Shown: positions 8,819 to 19,167, numbered from the stretch's first letter. The stretch is DNA of 64,000 nt from Pseudoclavibacter helvolus (GCF_014191305.1 NZ_JACHWJ010000002.1:1-64000), one strand, 5' to 3'. Translations and numbers: made by a program. The notes: generated by a model not told the origin, from the sequence alone.

Positions 8819-8846
8819 AGGGAGCAGCCGAACCCGGCTGCTCCCT
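8819..8846 (-). terminator. sdh operon terminator
   Basis: A perfect 12-bp stem (AGGGAGCAGCCG and its complement) with a 4-nt loop, followed in the direction of sdh transcription by TTTCTCGT. It lies 20 nt after the sdhB stop. Confidence 0.85.
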
Positions 8847-8866
8847 CACTCACGTGCTGCTCTTGG

Positions 8867-9628
8867 CTAGACGCGGCCCTTGAGCATCGCCTGCTTGACC
8901 TCGGCGATCGCCTTCGTGACCTGGATGCCACGCGGGCAGGCCTCGGTGCAGTTGAAGGTCGTGCGGCAGCGCCAGACGCCCTCGCGGTCGTTGAGGATGT
9001 CGAGGCGAACCTTCGCGTCCTCGTCACGGGAGTCGAAGATGAAGCGGTGCGCGTTCACGATCGCGGCCGGACCGAAGTACTGGCCGTCGGTCCAGAACAC
9101 GGGGCACGACGTGGTGCACGCGGCGCACAGGATGCACTTGGTCGTGTCGTCGAAGCGCTCACGGTCGGCGATCGACTGGAAGCGCTCCTTGCCCTTCTCG
9201 GGCTTCGACGTCGTCTGCAGGAACGGTTGGACCTCGCGGAAGGCCTCGAAGAACGGCTCCATGTCGACGATGAGGTCCTTCTCGAGGGGAAGTCCCTTGA
9301 TGGCCTCGACGTAGATGGGCTTCGAGATGTCGAGATCCTTGACGAGCGTCTTGCAGGCGAGGCGGTTACGGCCGTTGATGCGCATGGCGTCGGAGCCGCA
9401 GATGCCGTGCGCGCAGGAGCGACGGAACGCGAGCGAGCCGTCCTGGTCCCACTTGATGCGGTGTAGCGCGTCGAGGATGCGGTCAGTCGGGTACATCTCG
9501 ACGTCGAACGCCTGCCAGTACGGCTCCGTGTCCGTCTCGGGGCTGTAGCGGCGCACGTTGAGCGTCACCGTGAACGGCTTGGGAGCCTCGATGGGCGCCT
9601 CTGGTGCTTCAGTAGTTGCAGCAGTCAT
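8867..9628 (-). CDS. sdhB: Succinate dehydrogenase iron-sulfur subunit
   Basis: A 253-aa electron-transfer subunit of complex II. Cysteine motifs for the three clusters are visible: SCAHGICGSD for [2Fe-2S], then CILCAACTTSCP and CTEACPRG for [4Fe-4S] and [3Fe-4S]. It passes electrons from FAD in SdhA to quinone at SdhCD. Last gene of sdhCDAB, 14 nt after sdhA, with an AGGAAGG Shine-Dalgarno spanning the sdhA stop region. A terminator follows directly. Confidence 0.97.
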   Translation of the reverse strand: MTAATTEAPEAPIEAPKPFTVTLNVRRYSPETDTEPYWQAFDVEMYPTDRILDALHRIKWDQDGSLAFRRSCAHGICGSDAMRINGRNRLACKTLVKDLDISKPIYVEAIKGLPLEKDLIVDMEPFFEAFREVQPFLQTTSKPEKGKERFQSIADRERFDDTTKCILCAACTTSCPVFWTDGQYFGPAAIVNAHRFIFDSRDEDAKVRLDILNDREGVWRCRTTFNCTEACPRGIQVTKAIAEVKQAMLKGRV

Positions 9629-9642
9629 TCGATGCGCCCTTC

Positions 9643-11445
<1,803 letters not shown>

Positions 11446-11500
11446 ATGTCTGTGGCTCTTCTTTCTCAGGTGGTGGAAGTCGTGTGGCCGAACGCTGCGG

Positions 11501-11944
11501 CTAGGCCGAGCAGAAGCTCGGCAGGTTCTCGGCAGCGCCGTTTGCGGGGCACGGGTCGAACGTGTAGATCACGAGGAGGCCGAGGACGATAAGCACCGTC
11601 GTGACGATGAACAGCGTGACCTGGAGTGCGCGACGCGTGGTCGCCTTCGACACGTAGTCGTTGATGATGGTGCGCATGCCGTTGGCGCCGTGGATGAACG
11701 CGAGGACCAGCATGAGCGTGTCCCAGACGACCCAGAACGGGTCGGCCATCTTGCCGGCGACGAACGCGAAGTCGATAGCGGCAACACCCTGTCCGACCAT
11801 GAGGTTCGTGAACAGGTGGCCGAAGATGAGGATGACGAGCAGCACGCCGGAGACGCGCATGAACGCCCAGCCGATGCGCTCCCAGTTGGTGCTGTTCTTG
11901 GCGGCAGCTGCAGCGCGCGGGTACTCGATGGTTTCGATAGTCAT
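11501..11944 (-). CDS. sdhD: Succinate dehydrogenase membrane anchor subunit
   Basis: A 147-aa hydrophobic protein with three membrane helices ([58 protein letters not shown]). It anchors SdhAB and helps form the quinone site; the histidines in GHLFTN and FIHGANG are candidate haem or quinone ligands. ATG at 11944 has AGGAGGGAG upstream; it follows sdhC by 12 nt. Confidence 0.92.
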   Translation of the reverse strand: MTIETIEYPRAAAAAKNSTNWERIGWAFMRVSGVLLVILIFGHLFTNLMVGQGVAAIDFAFVAGKMADPFWVVWDTLMLVLAFIHGANGMRTIINDYVSKATTRRALQVTLFIVTTVLIVLGLLVIYTFDPCPANGAAENLPSFCSA

Positions 11945-11956
11945 GGCAACTCCCTC

Positions 11957-12391
11957 CTAGTGGCTGAACACGTTGATGAGGTGGCGGGGCGTGAAGCCGA
12001 TCATCGTGACGACGCAGAGGCCGATGACGATCCAGAACATGAGCTTCTGGTACTTCGCGCCGCCAGGCAGGAAGTCGATGAGGATGATGCGGATTCCGTT
12101 GAACGCGTGGTAGCAGATAGCCGCCACGAGCCCGACCTCGCCGATACCCATGATGGGGGTCTGGTACGTGTGGATCGCCGCGTTGTACGCCTCGGGGCTC
12201 ACTCGAACGAGCGACGTGTCGAGCACGTGCACGATCAGGAAGAAGAAGATGGAGACGCCGGTGATGCGGTGGAGAACCCAGGACCACATGCCCTCGTTCC
12301 CCCGGTACAGCGTGCCGCCACGATGCGGCTTCTTCGCTGTGTTCTTCGGGGCTGTCGAGCCCGCCGGAGCTGGTGTCTGTACGGCTGACAC
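11957..12391 (-). CDS. sdhC: Succinate dehydrogenase cytochrome b556 subunit
   Basis: A 144-aa membrane subunit. Helices include WVLHRITGVSIFFFLIVHVL, with the HRxTG motif and the haem-type histidine in LIVHVLD, and FWIVIGLCVVTMIGF. I chose the GTG at 12391 (VSAVQTPAPAG) because AGAAGGG lies 7 nt upstream and the length then fits actinobacterial SdhC; the frame remains open to 12475. First gene of the operon. A TAGTCT box at 12504-12509 and a DtxR-like sequence at 12532-12547 lie upstream. Confidence 0.9.
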   Translation of the reverse strand: MSAVQTPAPAGSTAPKNTAKKPHRGGTLYRGNEGMWSWVLHRITGVSIFFFLIVHVLDTSLVRVSPEAYNAAIHTYQTPIMGIGEVGLVAAICYHAFNGIRIILIDFLPGGAKYQKLMFWIVIGLCVVTMIGFTPRHLINVFSH

Positions 12392-12503
12392 GGGTTTGCC
12401 CTTCTGTCGCGTTGCGTTCTTCCGCTCAGGACTCTTGCGCCGAGGAGGTGAAGATGAGCGGCAGGCCCCAACCACACTGCGTTGGGCATGTTGATACCCG
12501 CCT

Positions 12504-12509
12504 AGACTA
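12504..12509 (-). promoter_or_regulatory. possible -10 box of sdhCDAB
   Basis: TAGTCT on the minus strand, about 112 nt upstream of the sdhC GTG. No clear -35. Confidence 0.35.
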
Positions 12510-12531
12510 CGCCTCCCGCGGTTTTCGGCTG

Positions 12532-12547
12532 GGAAGGTAAGCCTTCC
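12532..12547. promoter_or_regulatory. DtxR/IdeR-like box upstream of sdh
   Basis: GGAAGGTAAGCCTTCC is a perfect dyad. AGGTAAGCCTTCC resembles the left and central part of the iron-box consensus AGGTWAGSCTWACCT with mismatches in the right half. It could alternatively be a weak terminator for the mannosyltransferase on the same strand, but it lies upstream, not downstream, of that gene's stop in transcription order only if read from sdh. Confidence 0.3.
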
Positions 12548-12590
12548 TTCGGCCGGATCGCGAGAGGCGATTCAGCCTGGACCGGGACGC

Positions 12591-13736
12591 TCAGGAGAGA
12601 GGAAGCGTGGTCGGCTGTCGTGCATCCGACATGACCGATGCGTAGTGGCCGAGGAGCTCGTCACAGACGCTCGCCCACGAGCGTGAGAGCACCCTGCGCC
12701 GGCCGGCTTCGCCCATCCTGGCTCGGAGGGCCGGGGAATCGGCGAGGTGCTCAAGCATGCCTCTGAGGTCGAGGTCGCCCGCGCGGTCCGGGTCGAAGTG
12801 GAACCCGTCGACGCCGTGCTCGATGAGGTCGATCGGGCCGCCAGCGTATGGCGCAACGACGGGGAGCCCGCTCGCGTGCGCCTCCTGGATGGTCTGGCCG
12901 AACGTCTCCTCTGTCCCCGTATGTACAAACACGTCGAAGCTCGCGTACGCAAGAGCGAGGTCGCGCCCGCCGAGTCTTCCGGCGAAGTGGGTCGGCACGC
13001 CCTTGAGGGCTCTGCGGATGCTGGGCTCGGAGGGGCCGTCGCCGACCACGACAAGCTGCACGTTGTCGAGGCCGCGCAGGGAGGAGAGGCGCTCGACCTG
13101 CTTCTCCGGTGCCAGTCTGCCGACGTAGCCGACGACTGTGCGCGAGTCGGCTCCCAGTCGGCGGCGGCTGTTCAGGACGGCCGGTTCGTGCTTGTTGCGG
13201 GGGTGGTAGGTCTCGAGGTCGACCCCGCGGCCCCATCTGATGGCGTTCGTGATCTTCGCGCGGCGCAGATCGCCGAGGGCGGCGGTGGACGGCGCGAGTG
13301 TGAGGTCGGCGTTGTTGTGCAGCCAGCGGATGAACCACCAGGCGAAGCCCTCCATAGCGCTGAGCCGGTTGCGCTTCGTGTAGCCGGCCACGTCGGTCTG
13401 GAAGACGGCAACGCTCGGGATGCCTCGGCGCTTCGCGGCGGCGATGGCCTGCGACCCCAAGAAGAGAGGACTCGCGGCGTGGACGACATCCGGGGCGAAC
13501 TCGGCGAGCAGTCGATCAACCCTGGGGGAGGGGAGGCCGACCGGGAACTGCCGGTAGTCGAGCGCAGGCACTTCCACGACCCGGAAGCCCCGGTACTCCC
13601 TCGGCGAGCCCGCCGCCGGGGTGATGACGATGGCCTCGTGCCCACGGAGCGCGAGGTGGTCGAGCACCTTGCACACGCTGTTCGTCACGCCGTTGACAGT
13701 GGGGAGGAAGCTCTCGGTCACAACCGCGATGCGCAT
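12591..13736 (-). CDS. GT4 glycosyltransferase, MgtA-like GDP-mannose-dependent mannosyltransferase
   Basis: A 381-aa two-Rossmann-fold (GT-B) enzyme. It opens with MRIAVVTESFLPTVNGVTNS, a signature of actinobacterial MgtA/PimB-related mannosyltransferases, and has the donor-binding half VGYVGRLAPEKQVERL, followed by GTEETFGQTIQEAHASGLPV with the ExxxxxxxE motif. It probably adds mannose from GDP-mannose to a glycolipid or glycan at the membrane. The ATG at 13736 lies 6 nt after TACGTT, a leaderless arrangement; the 17 codons upstream in frame are not conserved-looking. The divergent neighbour makes GDP-mannose. Confidence 0.85.
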   Translation of the reverse strand: MRIAVVTESFLPTVNGVTNSVCKVLDHLALRGHEAIVITPAAGSPREYRGFRVVEVPALDYRQFPVGLPSPRVDRLLAEFAPDVVHAASPLFLGSQAIAAAKRRGIPSVAVFQTDVAGYTKRNRLSAMEGFAWWFIRWLHNNADLTLAPSTAALGDLRRAKITNAIRWGRGVDLETYHPRNKHEPAVLNSRRRLGADSRTVVGYVGRLAPEKQVERLSSLRGLDNVQLVVVGDGPSEPSIRRALKGVPTHFAGRLGGRDLALAYASFDVFVHTGTEETFGQTIQEAHASGLPVVAPYAGGPIDLIEHGVDGFHFDPDRAGDLDLRGMLEHLADSPALRARMGEAGRRRVLSRSWASVCDELLGHYASVMSDARQPTTLPLS

Positions 13737-13742
13737 AGGGCG

Positions 13743-13748
13743 AACGTA
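13743..13748 (-). promoter_or_regulatory. -10 box, leaderless start of the mannosyltransferase
   Basis: TACGTT on the minus strand, 6 nt before the ATG at 13736. Confidence 0.5.
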
Positions 13749-13799
13749 GGCGCAGGGTGTGGCGGCGAGGTGAACTCCCGGCGACACCTTCTCGACGAG

Positions 13800-13808
13800 T
13801 TATCCACA
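13800..13808 (+). promoter_or_regulatory. Perfect DnaA-box sequence
   Basis: TTATCCACA matches the canonical DnaA box. It lies in the 124-nt divergent promoter region of the mannose genes. A single box is not an origin. Confidence 0.45.
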
Positions 13809-13847
13809 GCTTCGTCATGCCGAAACGGGCCGGTGACGGTGTTCCCC

Positions 13848-13853
13848 TATGGT
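13848..13853 (+). promoter_or_regulatory. -10 box, leaderless start of manC
   Basis: TATGGT, 7 nt before the ATG at 13861. Confidence 0.5.
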
Positions 13854-13860
13854 GTTGCGC

Positions 13861-14973
13861 ATGGCAGATGCGATCGATCGGTTCTATGGCGTGATCCCAG
13901 CGGGAGGCGTCGGCTCACGGCTGTGGCCGCTCTCGCGGGCTGAAGCCCCGAAGTTCCTCCACGACGTCGTCGGAAACGGCTCGACCCTTCTAAGGGCGAC
14001 CTGGGACCGACTTGCGCCTCTGTGCGCGGAAGACAGGCTCCTCGTCGTGACAGGCGAGGCCCACGCCAAGGAGGTGCGTGCCCAGCTCCCGGAGCTCATC
14101 GACGAGAACATCGTGCTCGAGAGCGAGGGGCGAGAGTCCACGGCTGCCATCGGCCTGGCGGCGGCCATCCTGCAGCGTCGCGTTCCAGACGCGATCATCG
14201 GGTCCTTCGCCGCTGACCACCTGATCGGCGCGACCGACCGATTCGCGGCCGCGGTGCGCGAGGCCGTCGAGGCGGCTGACGCCGGCGCGATCGTGACGAT
14301 CGGCATCCAGCCGATCGAGCCTTCAACGGCCTTCGGGTACATCCGCGCGGGCAAGCCGCTCAGCATCCCCGCGGCGCCGAGCGCACGCAAGGTGGATGCG
14401 TTCGTCGAGAAGCCCAAGGAGGCAACCGCCCGTCGCTACCTCGCGTCTGGCGAGTACCTCTGGAACGCAGGCATGTTTTTCGCTCGCGTCGACCGCCTCA
14501 TGGAGGCGCTCGCGGAATCCAACCCGGTGCTGGCTGCCGGTATCAACGAGATCGCGGATGCGTGGGGCACCGATACGCAGGCCGAGGTCACGGCTCGCGT
14601 CTGGCCTGGCCTCGAGAAGATCGCCATCGACTACACGGTCGCGGAGCCAGCGGCCGCACGCGGCGAGCTCGCGGTGATCCCCGGCTACTTCCAGTGGGAC
14701 GACGTGGGTGACTTCGCAGCCGTGAGCCGCCTCCGCAAGAGCACGAACGGCAACGGCGTGACCGTCCACGGCGACGAGAACAACGTCGTCGTTGTCGACG
14801 GCTCCGGCCTCATCGTCAACCACACCGACCGCGTTGTCGCCATCGCCGGCATCAAGGACATCGTCGTGGTCGACACCCCGGATGCGCTGCTCGTGACGAC
14901 GGCCGCAAACGCGCAGAAGGTCAAGCAGCTTGTCGCCGAGATCAAGGCGTCGAAGCGCCCCGAGGTGCTCTAG
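13861..14973 (+). CDS. manC: Mannose-1-phosphate guanylyltransferase
   Basis: A 370-aa nucleotidyltransferase making GDP-mannose from mannose 1-phosphate and GTP. The pyrophosphorylase signature AGGVGSRLWPLSR lies at residues 14-26; FVEKPKEATA and YLWNAGMFFARVD are family motifs, and the PGYFQWDDVGDF segment marks the end of the catalytic part. There is no fused isomerase domain. I prefer the ATG at 13861 to the one at 13849 because TATGGT ends 7 nt before it. It is divergent from the mannosyltransferase that should use its product. A hairpin follows the stop. Confidence 0.93.
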   Translation: MADAIDRFYGVIPAGGVGSRLWPLSRAEAPKFLHDVVGNGSTLLRATWDRLAPLCAEDRLLVVTGEAHAKEVRAQLPELIDENIVLESEGRESTAAIGLAAAILQRRVPDAIIGSFAADHLIGATDRFAAAVREAVEAADAGAIVTIGIQPIEPSTAFGYIRAGKPLSIPAAPSARKVDAFVEKPKEATARRYLASGEYLWNAGMFFARVDRLMEALAESNPVLAAGINEIADAWGTDTQAEVTARVWPGLEKIAIDYTVAEPAAARGELAVIPGYFQWDDVGDFAAVSRLRKSTNGNGVTVHGDENNVVVVDGSGLIVNHTDRVVAIAGIKDIVVVDTPDALLVTTAANAQKVKQLVAEIKASKRPEVL

Positions 14974-14995
14974 GCCTCAGCGCAGAGATAAACGC

Positions 14996-15040
14996 CAGGC
15001 GCGCACGGATCGTAGCTTCACAACGATCGGTGCGCGCCTG
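14996..15040 (+). terminator. manC terminator
   Basis: 18-nt arms (14996-15013 and 15023-15040) with one mismatch and a 9-nt loop, starting 23 nt after the stop; followed by TAG rather than a T-run. Confidence 0.75.
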
Positions 15041-15064
15041 TAGCGGTCCCAGCTCGGCTCCCAC

Positions 15065-15070
15065 TACTCT
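15065..15070 (+). promoter_or_regulatory. -10 box, leaderless start of the first BMP gene
   Basis: TACTCT, 6 nt before the ATG at 15077. Confidence 0.55.
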
Positions 15071-15076
15071 TCCGGC

Positions 15077-16162
15077 ATGTCACGCTCTCGCATCCCAGGC
15101 GCCATCGGCGCCCTCGCTGTCGCAACGCTCGCACTGACCGCCTGCCAGGCACCGCCAGAGGCGCCGAGCTCGACGGGCGAGGCGTCCGCTGGCAGTGACT
15201 ACCTCGCGTGCATGGTCGCCAACAGTGGCAACATCCAGGACCGCTCCTTCAACCAGGCCGTCTTCGAGTCGCTCGAGGCCGCGCAAGCGGAGTACGGCGT
15301 GGAGATGCGCGAGACGGTCTCGCAGTCGCAGGCAGATTACGAGACGAACCTCGAGACGATGGTCGGCGAGGGCTGCGACTACATCGTCACCGTCGGATGG
15401 GAGCTCGCCGACGCGACAAGGGCATCCGCCGAAGCGAACCCGGACATCACCTACTCGATCGTCGACGAGGTCGTCGAGGGGCCGAACGTGGCCTCGATCG
15501 TGCACGACACCGCGCAGGCCGCATTCCTTGCCGGCTATCTCGCGGCGGGCGTCAGCAAGACCGGCGTTGTCGGCACCTTCGGCGGAGGGAACCAGCCGCC
15601 CGTCACGGTGTTCATGGACGGCTTCGCTGCAGGCGTCGAGCAGTACAACACGGCGAAGGGCGCTTCGGTGCGCGTCGTCGGCTGGGACCCGAAGACGCAG
15701 CAGGGGTCGTTCACGGACGACTTCACGAACACCAATGCTGCGCAGACCACGGCGCAGGGGCTCATCTCCCAGGGCGCGGACATCATCATGCCCGTCGCGG
15801 CCCAGGCGGGCGAAGGCGCGGCCGCGGCCGCGCTGGCCGCTGGCGACGTCGGAATCATCTGGGTCGACTCCGACGGCTACGAGCTCCTCGGTGAGGAGTA
15901 CCGCCCCCTGCTCGTCACGACGGTAGAGAAGCGCATGGAGCCCGCCATCCTCGGCGTCATCGGCGCCGACATCGACGGCACCTTCGAGGCGGGCAACAAC
16001 GTCGGCACGCTGGAGAACGACGGTGTCGGCCTCTCCTCCTTCCACGATTGGGACTCGAAGGTTCCTGCAGAGCTGAAGTCGGAGATCGAAGACCTCAAGG
16101 CCAAGATCATCTCGGGGGAGATCGTCGTCGAATCTCCGTCGTCGCCCACGGGCGCGAACTGA
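15077..16162 (+). CDS. BMP-family nucleoside-binding lipoprotein (copy 1)
   Basis: A 361-aa lipoprotein. After the signal helix the lipobox ALTAC places the lipid on Cys23. The mature domain (DRSFNQAVFESLEAAQAEYG, ADATRASAEANPDI, TFGGGNQPPVTVFMDGFAAG) is the Bmp/Med periplasmic-binding fold that captures purine or pyrimidine nucleosides. It has its own leaderless promoter and is separated by 235 nt from a paralogue of identical length, which is the one linked to the transporter genes. Confidence 0.92.
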   Translation: MSRSRIPGAIGALAVATLALTACQAPPEAPSSTGEASAGSDYLACMVANSGNIQDRSFNQAVFESLEAAQAEYGVEMRETVSQSQADYETNLETMVGEGCDYIVTVGWELADATRASAEANPDITYSIVDEVVEGPNVASIVHDTAQAAFLAGYLAAGVSKTGVVGTFGGGNQPPVTVFMDGFAAGVEQYNTAKGASVRVVGWDPKTQQGSFTDDFTNTNAAQTTAQGLISQGADIIMPVAAQAGEGAAAAALAAGDVGIIWVDSDGYELLGEEYRPLLVTTVEKRMEPAILGVIGADIDGTFEAGNNVGTLENDGVGLSSFHDWDSKVPAELKSEIEDLKAKIISGEIVVESPSSPTGAN

Positions 16163-16302
16163 TCCATGAGCGGTGGCATGCGCTCCTCACCGACCGATTG
16201 GCCCGGATTTTTCCGGCCTCGTGAGAATCGCTGGCCGACGCGCCGAGAAACACACCCGTAACTGTGCAACGGTCGGGTTTCGATTCCGAATTCGACCGAA
16301 TT

Positions 16303-16326
16303 TTGACGCCGAGCTACGGCTATGCT
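16303..16326 (+). promoter_or_regulatory. possible promoter of the second BMP gene
   Basis: TTGACG (16303-16308) and TATGCT (16321-16326) both match consensus, but the spacer is only 12 nt, so the -35 may be fortuitous. The rest of the gap 16163-16397 shows no other feature. Confidence 0.35.
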
Positions 16327-16397
16327 CGGGCAATCACCAGCTCCGCCGGAGTCCGCGTTCTGCGGTCCGACGGACATCCAACTCAGGAGGACCGAGA

Positions 16398-17483
16398 GTG
16401 GCTATCTCTTCGAAGCAGCGTTTCGCTGCAATTGGCACGGTGGGCGTCGCAGCTCTCGTGCTCGCCGGTTGTGCACCTGCTCCAGAAGCGGGCGACGCTC
16501 CCGCTGAAGGTGCATCCGACTTCACCGCGTGCATGGTTTCTGACGAGGGCGGGTTCGACGACCGCTCCTTCAACCAGCTCGCACACACTGGACTCGAGAA
16601 CGCGGAGTCCGAGCTCGGTGTCAAGGTACTCGAAGCTGAGTCCGCGACACCTGACGACTACGCGGCGAACCTGACGACCATGGTCGACCAGGGCTGCAGC
16701 ATCATCGTTCCCGTCGGCTTCAAGCTGGCAGACGCGACGGCAGCAGCCGCTGAGGCTAACCCTGAGGTCGACTTCGCGATCGTCGACGTCGAAGGCCTCG
16801 GCATCCCGAACGTCCTCGAGCTCAACTACGACACGGCTCAGGCCGCGTTCCTCGCGGGCTATGCAGCTGCCGCGTACTCGAAGACGGGCACCGTCGCCAC
16901 CTACGGCGGCGCGGCCATCCCGACCGTCACGATCTTCATGGACGGCTTCGCCAACGGCGTCAAGCACTACAACGAGGTCAAGGGCAAGGACGTCAAGGTC
17001 ATCGGCTGGGACGTCGCAGCACAGCAGGGCTCGTTCGTGGACGACTTCACGAACGTCTCCCGCGCCAAGGAGATCTCCACCGGCTTCCTGAGCCAGGGTG
17101 CAGACGTCATCCTCCCCGTCGGCGGCCCCCTCTACCAGGGTGCAGCTGAGGCAATCCGCGAAGGCGGCCAGGATGCAGTCATCCTCGGTGTCGACTCCGA
17201 CCTCGCCGTCGCAGACGAGCAGTACGCGGACATCATCCTCGTGTCGATCATGAAGGGACTCGACGTCACGGTTCTCGACGCGATCTCGCAGAGCCTTGAC
17301 GGCACCTTCGAGGGTGGCACGACCTACACGGGTGTCCTCGAGAACGAGGGTGTTGGCCTCTCCGGCTTCGGTGACTTCGAGTCGAAGCTGCCGGCAGGCA
17401 CGACCGACGAGATCGACGCGCTGAAGCAGGAAGTCATCGACGGAAAGTACCCAGACCTGTCGCCTTCCTCTCCTAAGGTCTAA
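16398..17483 (+). CDS. BMP-family nucleoside-binding lipoprotein (copy 2)
   Basis: A 361-aa lipoprotein, lipobox VLAGC with Cys25. It is a clear paralogue of the gene just upstream (shared DRSFNQ, LADAT, AEANP, DTAQAAFLAGY and FMDGFA segments). The GTG at 16398 is chosen because AGGAGG lies 7 nt upstream; the longer open frame is not signal-like. It heads the transporter operon. A hairpin between it and the ATPase gene may lower downstream expression relative to the binding protein. Confidence 0.93.
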   Translation: MAISSKQRFAAIGTVGVAALVLAGCAPAPEAGDAPAEGASDFTACMVSDEGGFDDRSFNQLAHTGLENAESELGVKVLEAESATPDDYAANLTTMVDQGCSIIVPVGFKLADATAAAAEANPEVDFAIVDVEGLGIPNVLELNYDTAQAAFLAGYAAAAYSKTGTVATYGGAAIPTVTIFMDGFANGVKHYNEVKGKDVKVIGWDVAAQQGSFVDDFTNVSRAKEISTGFLSQGADVILPVGGPLYQGAAEAIREGGQDAVILGVDSDLAVADEQYADIILVSIMKGLDVTVLDAISQSLDGTFEGGTTYTGVLENEGVGLSGFGDFESKLPAGTTDEIDALKQEVIDGKYPDLSPSSPKV

Positions 17484-17526
17484 ACCTCTGCACGTCCGGA
17501 TTGGCCTCCGGGCACAACATGAATGC

Positions 17527-17555
17527 GGGGCCGTCGCGCAACTCGCGGCGGCCCC
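17527..17555 (+). terminator. Intra-operon hairpin (attenuator-like)
   Basis: A 12-bp GC-rich stem (17527-17538 with 17544-17555, one G-T wobble) and a 5-nt loop, with no T-run. It fits partial termination or 3'-end protection after the binding-protein gene. Confidence 0.5.
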
Positions 17556-17667
17556 GTAGCATGCCTACGCATGCATTCCGAGGTGGAGCGGCAACCCGCC
17601 GCCCGCCTCGAGCACGACCGGCCCAACCGGCCGTTTCCCGCACTACCGCACAGCGAAGTGGACCGCT

Positions 17668-19167
17668 ATGAAACTCGAGCTTCGAGGCATCACCAAGCGA
17701 TTTGGTGCCTTCACGGCCAACGACAACATCAACCTCACGATCGAGGGGGGCGAAATTCATGCGCTCCTCGGTGAAAACGGTGCTGGCAAGTCGACCCTTA
17801 TGAACGTGCTCTACGGCCTGTACCAGGCCGATGAGGGCGAGATCCTGCTGGACGACGTCGTCCAGCACTTCTCCGGTCCTGGCGATGCCATGGCCGCGGG
17901 CATCGGCATGGTCCACCAGCACTTCATGCTCATCCCCGTCTTCACCGTCGCGGAGAACCTCATGCTCGGGCACGAGCCGGCGAACGGGGCCGGGGTCCTC
18001 GACATCGACAGCGCGAGGCAGAAGGTGCGCGACCTCTCCGCGCAGTTCGGCTTCAACATCGACCCTGACGCGCTGGTCGAGCACCTGCCCGTCGGCGCGC
18101 AGCAGCGAGTCGAGATCATCAAGGCCCTCTCGCGCGACGCGAAGATCCTCGTGCTGGATGAGCCCACAGCCGTGCTCACGCCGCAGGAGACCGACGAGCT
18201 CATCGTCATCATGGACCAGCTGCGCAAGGCTGGCACCTCGATTGTCTTCATCACGCACAAACTGCGTGAGGTCCGCAAGGTCGCGGACCGCATCACCGTC
18301 ATCCGCCGAGGCAAGGTCGTCGGGACTGCGCTGCCAAGCGAGTCCAACGAGGAGCTCGCTGCGAAGATGGTCGGCCGTGCGGTCGACCTCGACGTCGACA
18401 AGGAGGCACCGAAGCTCGGTGACACGACGTTTGTCGTCTCTGAGCTGACGGTCTTCGACGAGGTGGGGGCCAAGCAGGTCGACGAGCTCAGCTTCGACGT
18501 GCGCGAGGGGGAGATCCTCGTCATCGCCGGCGTGCAGGGCAACGGGCAGACGGAACTCACGGAGGCCATTCTCGGCCTGCACAAGAAGGCCCTCGGTTCG
18601 ATCACGCTCGACGGCAACGAGCTCATCGGGCAGTCGGTCAAGAAGACGCTGGATGCGGGACTCGGCTTCGTGCCGGAGGACCGCACCGAGGACGGCATCG
18701 TCGGTGACTTCACGATCGCCGAGAACCTCGTCCTCGATCGCGCCGACCGTCAGCCATTCTCGAACGGCATCGCGCTCAACCTGCGCGAGATCACGGCCTT
18801 CGCGGAGAAGAACGTCAAGGACTTCGACGTTCGCGCACCCTCCATCGAGACAGCCGTCGGCCGCCTTTCCGGCGGAAACCAGCAGAAGGTCGTCCTCGCG
18901 CGTGAGCTCGGCCGCGACCTGCGGATGTTCATCGCGTCGCAGCCGACCCGCGGACTCGACGTCGGATCAATCGAGTTCGTCCACGAGCAGATCGTGCGCG
19001 TGCGCGACTCGGGCATCCCGGTCATCATCGTCTCGACGGAACTCGACGAAGTTGTGCAATTGGCGGATCGGATCATGGTCATGTACCAGGGCAAGAGCAT
19101 GGGAATCGTTGGACCGGACACGTCTCGCGACGTACTCGGCCAGATGATGGCGGGGGTTGAGGTATGA
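17668..19167 (+). CDS. Nucleoside ABC transporter ATP-binding protein (two ATPase domains)
   Basis: A 499-aa dual ABC ATPase of the sugar/BMP importer type. The first domain has Walker A GENGAGKST and Walker B LDEPTAVLTP. The second keeps FVPEDRTEDGIV and a good signature RLSGGNQQKVVLAREL, while its Walker A (GVQGNGQTE) lacks the canonical lysine, as is usual for this family. The first signature (HLPVGAQQRVEI) is also divergent. So one composite site is probably catalytic. It couples (ATGA) to permease 1. Confidence 0.93.
   Translation: MKLELRGITKRFGAFTANDNINLTIEGGEIHALLGENGAGKSTLMNVLYGLYQADEGEILLDDVVQHFSGPGDAMAAGIGMVHQHFMLIPVFTVAENLMLGHEPANGAGVLDIDSARQKVRDLSAQFGFNIDPDALVEHLPVGAQQRVEIIKALSRDAKILVLDEPTAVLTPQETDELIVIMDQLRKAGTSIVFITHKLREVRKVADRITVIRRGKVVGTALPSESNEELAAKMVGRAVDLDVDKEAPKLGDTTFVVSELTVFDEVGAKQVDELSFDVREGEILVIAGVQGNGQTELTEAILGLHKKALGSITLDGNELIGQSVKKTLDAGLGFVPEDRTEDGIVGDFTIAENLVLDRADRQPFSNGIALNLREITAFAEKNVKDFDVRAPSIETAVGRLSGGNQQKVVLARELGRDLRMFIASQPTRGLDVGSIEFVHEQIVRVRDSGIPVIIVSTELDEVVQLADRIMVMYQGKSMGIVGPDTSRDVLGQMMAGVEV

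Noticed and set aside
13800-13808. Replication origin
   Set aside because: A single DnaA box with no AT-rich unwinding region and no dnaA/dnaN genes nearby.
17527-17555. Riboswitch in the nucleoside operon leader
   Set aside because: Only a simple GC hairpin between two genes; no purine-riboswitch core sequences.
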